This document shows, piece by piece, positions 10,182-14,618 of a stretch of DNA of 14,618 bases. The DNA comes from Chromera velia (lineage: Eukaryota; Sar; Chromeraceae). The notes below the pieces were generated by a model, which did not search any database, had not been told where the DNA came from, and saw only the letters and a program-made list of their open reading frames with translations. A program made the translations under genes and the position numbers. The stretch is from positions 4,927 through 19,544 of the forward strand of contig JAHBMJ010001961.1 of assembly GCA_018398765.1 (NCBI GenBank), given 5' to 3'. Position 1 is the first letter of the stretch, and each line of letters begins with the position of its first letter.

Positions 10182-10214
<33 letters not shown>

Positions 10215-10268
10215 AAGAAAACAATTAATAATGAAAGGACGAAGAAGTATATTCTCTCTCTTACTCTT

Positions 10269-10304
<36 letters not shown>

Positions 10305-11861
10305 ACACACACACGCACACACACATACACAAATGAAAGAAATCCACGGGAGGATGGACGTTCCTTCAGACAGTTTTTCTTTCGCGTGCTTTAAGGCAGC
10401 TCAGTGAACTTCTCAGCCTCTCTCTGTCTGCCGAAAAGCGAAAACAAATGCAAATTGACTCGCGAGACTGTGCACACACTGAGAAGGGAACATCTTCGAT
10501 CCATCGATCTTTGTCACTGGAGAACTTGAAATCACACATTCCACTTCTTGTCCGGCATTCAGGAGAACAGGGAGAAACACATACTAATACAAAGCCACAA
10601 TTGGCCCCAAATTGATAAACAAAAAAACCGAGAAAGAAAAACCAGCAAACCGTTCCAAAACCAAGCGACGCAACCATGCAGAAACAAAAATAACTGACGC
10701 CCCAAAGCTCGCTCTCACCCACGCACTAACCTGATCCAATCTGAGGAGGAACCCAAGGGGAGGAAGGAATGGGCAGCCGTTCCAGAAGGGGAACATGCAC
10801 CCTGAGTGGTCTACGCAGTTCATTTCATGAACAAAGTTCGTCATCAGCAAGTAGTCGTACAGAGTCAGGGGGCCCAGGATCATTCGAGTGAACAGGACGT
10901 TCGAGGCTGCGATGGCAAAAGTGGACAGACAGAGGTCAGGCACACCCAGCCATGTGCCGACAGAGCTCCAGGGATATTTGAACTGATGGTGATAAGTGTG
11001 GTCAGTCATCTTATACAGGGTCTTCCACTTGTGCTGAGCCCAGTGAACGGTCCAATAAGCGAAGTCGCCTGTCACAAGGGCAGATTGGACTTTGAAAGGG
11101 GTGAGGAAGAGTTTCGTTGGAGAGTCCAGATCGAACATCGGCATCAGGACGGCTGTGCCGATGGCGACAGGGATGGCGAATCTGAGGGAGAAGCCTAGAT
11201 GGTTAATGAAGTAACCTCTGTTTCCCCAGTGATAATGTCCCTTCTCCTTTTGTGCCGTCTCCGGAGCCCCACTTCTCTTATGACTTGACAGTTGGCAGTC
11301 CAAAGGCATGACGCGGTCAGCCAGGAAGTCGACCACCGCAGAGATGACGAAGTACTGCGTAAGGCTGACAGTATAAGAGATGGGGAATGCCTTCACGAAG
11401 TACGCAAGCCAGGAGGCCTCCTCTTCCCATCTGGGAAGGAATGGACTGGCAAGGTAAACGAGAAGACCGGTAAAGGTCATCTGAAAGCCGACCTCCATGA
11501 AGGAGAAACAGGACTGAAGAAGCATTCTCGACAACAAAGACTTCGGCCAACAAAATCCGACATGGCTGTTTACCCCTGCGTCAGGGTGCTTTGAGACCTC
11601 CACGGTTTGCACTACCTCCTTCCCCATCTTAGCTTGCAAGGTCTGACAGGGAACTGCGTCTCTTCTCGTGGTACGATGAACTTCACACGGGACTCGCAAA
11701 ACTCCTTCGGGGTTTGCTGCAGAATACAGGCTCCTCTTTTGAATTGTGTGACATATATTCCTTGTCCAGCAGTGCCGAAGGAGAGTGACAAAGATTGTCA
11801 GAGAAGCTACACAGAACGCTCCTGCAAATCTTCGTAAATCTTCAAAGATCGAATTTATCAT
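10033..11861 (-). CDS. Fatty acid hydroxylase / sterol desaturase superfamily membrane protein (two exons)
   Basis: This is a predicted ER membrane di-iron enzyme that uses oxygen and reducing equivalents to hydroxylate or desaturate a sterol or other lipid; the exact substrate cannot be read from sequence. Exon 1 is 11861-10731 (377 codons), the intron 10730-10180, and exon 2 10179-10033 (48 codons plus TAG). The splice is phase 0: LDQ, then GTTAGTG; acceptor CTGCAG, then AGC. The iron-binding histidine boxes are HWAQH (273-277), HTYHH (288-292) and HEAHH (382-386, in exon 2). HEMNCVDHSG (345-354) and NYNFYSFG...DQIFGT after box 3 are also typical of the family. Hydrophobic segments lie near 13-29, 113-140, 150-180, 222-245 and 310-340. 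Total length is 425 residues. The first 78 residues are not family-like; Met79 (codon at 11627-11625) would give a 347-residue protein closer to usual lengths, so the start is uncertain. The gene is divergent from the plus-strand gene at 12445. Confidence 0.85.
10183..10209 (-). repeat. (CTG)9 array abutting the hydroxylase splice acceptor
   Basis: Nine perfect CAG units on the plus strand (CTG in the transcript) sit at the very end of the hydroxylase intron. The transcript reads pyrimidine tract (TTGTTTTCTTCCTT), (CTG)9, CAG, exon 2. The plus-strand reading as polyglutamine is a shadow, not a gene. Confidence 0.9.
10270..10330 (-). repeat. (TG)n array inside the hydroxylase intron
   Basis: Nearly pure AC on the plus strand with rare AT or GC interruptions; TG-rich in the pre-mRNA. 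It lies fully within the 551-base intron. Confidence 0.9.
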
Positions 11862-11898
11862 CGAAAGCGAACCGCCCGATTTGTCTGCGTGCGAAGGG

Positions 11899-11938
11899 CC
11901 CGGAAAGCGAAACCCCTAAGCAACTTCAGCTTTCCGGG
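11899..11938. repeat. Perfect 10-bp inverted repeat in the divergent promoter region
   Basis: CCCGGAAAGC (11899-11908) is exactly complementary in reverse to GCTTTCCGGG (11929-11938), with a 20-base spacer. It could be a bidirectional factor-binding site or an RNA hairpin in a 5' leader. The match is directly visible; the role is inferred. Confidence 0.8.
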
Positions 11939-12224
11939 GCGCGGCTATGGTGGCGCCATCCAAAACACGCTTTCTGGGACCGCGCGCCGCGCCACGTACG
12001 CGTCGTGAGTCCATTCCTGTGTGACAAACTGTGTGATCTGTCAAGTGGTTTGCCATTTCAGCACCACCTCCAAATTGGTGACGCATTCAACAGGGATAGG
12101 CTTACCGTCATACATACATCCAAACCACTGCGACCTGCCACTGTCCAGATCATTGCTCCTGCCAAAAGGACCAGCCAGTGTTTTTGTCTCGCAGTCTCCA
12201 AAAGATCGAAGGAAGGAGAAACAG

Positions 12225-12390
12225 GTCAGTCAAGTTTTTGGAGCCCTTGCCCCTCTCTAATCATTTTCCGTTCGCGACTTCGTCTCGAAATGGGATGCGA
12301 TTTCCTCTCCCGGCATGCTAGTGCTTTGGTGTTTACCCGCAGGAATTATTAAGACATTTTCTTCTCTGCCTGTCTCCCCCCCCCTTTCAG
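12225..12390 (+). other. Putative leader intron of the plus-strand gene
   Basis: The donor AAACAG|GTCAGT at 12224/12225 matches donors used further down the gene. The acceptor follows a strong pyrimidine tract (CTCCCCCCCCCTTTCAG) ending at 12390. The reading frame of the next exon is open upstream of the ATG at 12445 as far as 12391 and would join in frame with the sequence before 12225. No ATG is found in that upstream frame back to its stop at 12006-12008, so the intron is best placed in the 5' untranslated region. Confidence 0.5.
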
Positions 12391-12444
12391 GTCACTCAAG
12401 CCTATAGCTACGTGTCCATCCTCGCCTGTCTGTCTGTGAAAGAA

Positions 12445-13985
12445 ATGAGCAGCTGGAAGCAGGTCGCCATGATTGCGGGAAGCGCTGCCGCTGCAGGGGC
12501 TCTCATGTGGCTCCTTCTTCGGGAGGAACCCGGTGAGTTTCCTTCCGGCCGCTCTGCTGTCGTGTCTGTGCACAGTTAATCCTTCAATCATACACTGGTT
12601 GTGGTTTGATGCGATGATATGATCCATTGAATTCCTGAGGGAAGACGTAGGAAACAGCATGCTTGTCTTCCTCGTATGGCAAGTGGAAGAGACCAAAGCC
12701 CGAACGAGGAGCCTGTTTCAAACACTGTTCCTTGTTGATCTCTGTCTCTTCTCTTTCTGGGTTCGCGTGTTTGCAGCGGAGGCAGGAGACGGCGCTGGGG
12801 CAGGTGAGTGCAAGGCGAGCAGGAGCGGACCCCTCTTTTTCTCTCAGTCGCTGCTTTATGTGTGATTGCATGCACACAGACGTAGAGAAACACCCTCTGA
12901 GTCTATCAGAGGGAGAGGAAGTGGAGAGGCCGGGGAAACGTTACGATGGAGGAAGTGATCCTTTCTTTGTGCATTTTGACAGCTCTGTGCGTGGGCGCCT
13001 CCCCTCCCCATCCCTCCCCTGCATTGTTTCGTTTCCCTGCTGGTGCTTCCGCTCTCTGGGGTCTCTTTCTCTTCTCTTCTCTTCTCTTCTCTTCTCGTGT
13101 GTGCCGATGGTTTTCTCACCTCCTCAAAGCTTGGCTATCTCTCATCATTTCCTCCACCTCACCGTGCTCGCCTTGTTTTTCTTCAGTGTGACACTTTCCC
13201 CCTCCCTCCTTCCCTCCCTCCATGTCCGGTCCATCTTCTCAGGATCCAAAAAGCTGACTGTCGACAACTGCACAAAGGAGCAGGTCAGACCAGAAAAGGG
13301 CGAATGGAGGAAGACGGACAGACACACTTATGCATGCAGCTCCCCCCTTGCATTCATCGAAAGAAAAGAACAGTCGTTAATATCTCCACTGGGCCTCTAC
13401 TCGTTTCTCTTGACGCCCCCTCCCTACTGTTTTTGCTCGCCTCACCCTCCCTCTCTGACTGCGTTGTCTCACCCGAAAACCAAAAGCGTCCCTCCACTAG
13501 AAGAAACTTTGCGTGACCTGTTCATTGAAAATGTATTTTTTTTCTTTCTTTCCTTGCTTGTTTGTTTGTTTGCTTGCTTGGTTGCAGGTATTGTCGATCT
13601 TGAAAGAGATCATTTCCTCACAGGAGAAGATTAAGGTCAGTCTGTCAGTCAGTCATTGGGTGAGCGCCAAGTTCTTTCTGTGTGTGCGTGATAGTTCTCT
13701 CCTCTTTTTGTTGGTCTCGAGGGGAGGACGCTGATCTCTTTCTTCTTTTTCTTTGGGAGCCCTTTTTTCACACCTTTCTCCATCTATCTTTTTCTTCGCC
13801 TCTCCTGGTTCCTGATCTGTCTGCCCGCCTGCAGGAGTTGATGAAGAATCTCTCCACAGAGCTCCGCCAGGGGAAGCTGGGATTCGATGAGACCTACGAG
13901 AGGGTCACAAAGGTCAGTCAGTCAGTCAGTCAGGAGAGGTAGGGAGGGTGGGGAGGAGTGCAGACAACCAGCCGAGAAAGACACA

Positions 13986-14028
<43 letters not shown>

Positions 14029-14618
14029 TACTCACTGGCCTAGCCAGCTTCTTCTTCCTTCCTAAAGGATCAAAAGAAGGAACTGATGGATCCATCGGAC
14101 TGACAGGCAGGCAGGCAGGCAGACAGACAGACAGGATTTTTTGCCTGGATGGCTGTCTTTCCCTGGACATCCAGGTAGACAGACACTCATACACCTATCG
14201 AGGATATGTGTGCATCATAAGGAGTATCTGCATGATCAAATTGTGAAGGCATGCATACACATTTTTCGTTCACCCAACTGATCTTTCGTTTCGCGGTCGG
14301 CAGGGGCTCATGCAGCGAGCGTGTCCTTCCTTTCCTTTTCTGTGCCGGTTCGTCAGACTGAGAGGGAGGCAGAGAGGGAGGCAGGGGGGATGATGAAATT
14401 GCCTGTCAGATCAGATGAGAGCAGGGGGTAGAAAGGTATTCACCTTTCTCTGAAAAAAATCCATCAATGAGGCAATTGGCTCGTCTCTCCTCCGTTGTGT
14501 GTGGTTTCTTGTGTTGCAGGCACAACCGGAGGACCCCCTCGAGAAATATGGTCAGTCAGTCGGTGGGTGGGTGGGTGGCGGGGGGGGCTCCTGATTGATT
14601 GTTCTTTGCAGGGAGGGA
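12445..14618 (+). CDS. Unrecognised membrane-anchored helical protein, at least eight short exons, incomplete at the right edge
   Basis: Exons by splice signals and phase: 12445-12532, 12777-12803 (27 bases), 12880-about 12954, 13243-13283 (41), 13588-13635 (48), 13835-13912 (78), 14520-14550 (31) and 14612 onward. Donors are GTGAGT, GTGAGT, uncertain, GTCAGA and three GTCAGT; most acceptors end TTGCAG, CTGCAG or CTCAG. Phases are 1, 1, 1, 0, 0, 0, 1. The protein begins MSSWKQVAMIAG, has an Ala/Gly/Leu hydrophobic stretch to about residue 25 (membrane anchor or signal), then AEAGDGAGA, an acidic part, SKKLTVDNCTKEQ, VLSILKEIISSQEKIK, a helix containing STELRQGKLGFDETYERVTK, and AQPEDPLEKYG. 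About 131 residues lie in the window. Exon 3 is the weak point: donors after 12900, 12954 or 12990 all keep phase; I prefer 12954. The start has A at -3. The even phasing and amphipathic helices support a real gene; I do not know its function. Confidence 0.7.
13071..13095 (+). repeat. (CTTCT)5 in intron 3 of the plus-strand gene
   Basis: Five perfect pentanucleotide units in a pyrimidine-rich intron. Confidence 0.9.
13553..13587 (+). repeat. (TTGC/TTTG)n array ending at the intron 4 acceptor
   Basis: TTGC and TTTG units run without a break into the acceptor TTGCAG at 13582-13587, so the final unit and the splice site coincide. Confidence 0.8.
13913..13932 (+). repeat. (GTCA)5 array starting at the intron 6 donor
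   Basis: Five perfect GTCA units begin with the first base of the intron, the first being the GT of the donor GTCAGT. Confidence 0.9.
13981..14028 (+). repeat. (AC)11(AG)13 compound microsatellite in intron 6
   Basis: Perfect AC units pass directly into perfect AG units. Confidence 0.95.
14104..14135 (+). repeat. (CAGG)n(CAGA)n compound repeat in intron 6
   Basis: CAGG units are followed by CAGA units in the same register. Confidence 0.9.

Larger units (their letters stand above)
11862..12444. promoter_or_regulatory. Shared divergent intergenic region of the hydroxylase and the plus-strand gene
   Basis: This 583-base segment separates the two outward-facing start codons, so it probably holds both promoters and both 5' untranslated regions. 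Bases 11870-12010 are GC- and CpG-rich compared with the rest of the window. GAAAGCGAA occurs twice (about 11862 and 11903). Its right part probably contains a leader intron of the plus-strand gene. No clear TATA box is seen on either side. Confidence 0.55.

Noticed and set aside
9741-10394. 217-codon plus-strand open frame
   Set aside because: Made largely of AC, CAG and CT repeats and antisense to the hydroxylase exon 2; no family motif.
10072-10407. Plus-strand open frame with a polyglutamine run
   Set aside because: It is the complement of the hydroxylase's exon 2 and intron; the run is just the intronic CTG array read on the other strand.
11947-12004. Alternative first coding exon starting MVAPSKTRFLG, with donor GTGAGT
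   Set aside because: Its phase (1) does not agree with the exon at 12391, where joining it leads to a stop within a few codons. It may instead be part of a leader.
12663-13634. Uninterrupted 323-codon frame across the plus-strand gene
   Set aside because: Long pyrimidine-rich parts give low-complexity Ser/Leu/Pro/Phe text, and clear donor and acceptor pairs interrupt it. It is exon plus retained intron sequence.
13913-14135. CRISPR-like array
   Set aside because: These are direct microsatellites with no unique spacers, in a eukaryotic intron.

Overview
The window looks like nuclear DNA of a microalgal or protist eukaryote. It has GT-AG introns, very short exons, dense simple-sequence repeats, a Ty1/copia retroelement relic and an assembly gap of four Ns. 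The mix (about half GC, microsatellite-filled introns, GTCAGT or GTGAGT donors, abundant copia debris) suggests an alveolate alga such as a chromerid. That assignment is an impression from sequence style, not a proven identity.

Layout. Bases 1-2683 hold the 3' part of a copia-type retrotransposon: reverse transcriptase, RNase H, a polypurine tract and a candidate 3' LTR. It is cut on the left by the gap and broken by one frameshift. Bases 3131-5014 hold a second relic on the minus strand: one reading frame that stays almost open for about 1.9 kb but contains all three kinds of stop codon. Bases 5132-6060 are AT-richer with no recognisable gene. Bases 6060-10030 are low-complexity DNA, first purine-rich and then pyrimidine-rich on the plus strand, with one weak set of possible plus-strand exons near 8281-8571.

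The two best genes lie on the right and are divergently arranged. On the minus strand (11861 to 10033) is a two-exon membrane di-iron hydroxylase/desaturase of the fatty acid hydroxylase (sterol desaturase) superfamily. Its three histidine boxes are intact, and the third lies on a small terminal exon of 48 codons behind a CTG-repeat acceptor. On the plus strand (12445 to past the window end) is a gene of at least eight very short exons. It encodes an N-terminal membrane anchor, an Ala/Gly linker and a charged helical region that I do not recognise. They share a 0.58-kb intergenic segment with a GC-rich stretch and a perfect 10-bp inverted repeat.

The most interesting patterns concern introns. 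Several introns have tetranucleotide arrays that look like extensions of their own splice signals (GTCA arrays at donors, TTGC or CTG arrays at acceptors). One putative leader intron upstream of the plus-strand gene is bounded by a 13-base near-perfect direct repeat containing AGGT, as expected if it arose by tandem duplication. I found no convincing new multi-gene system.
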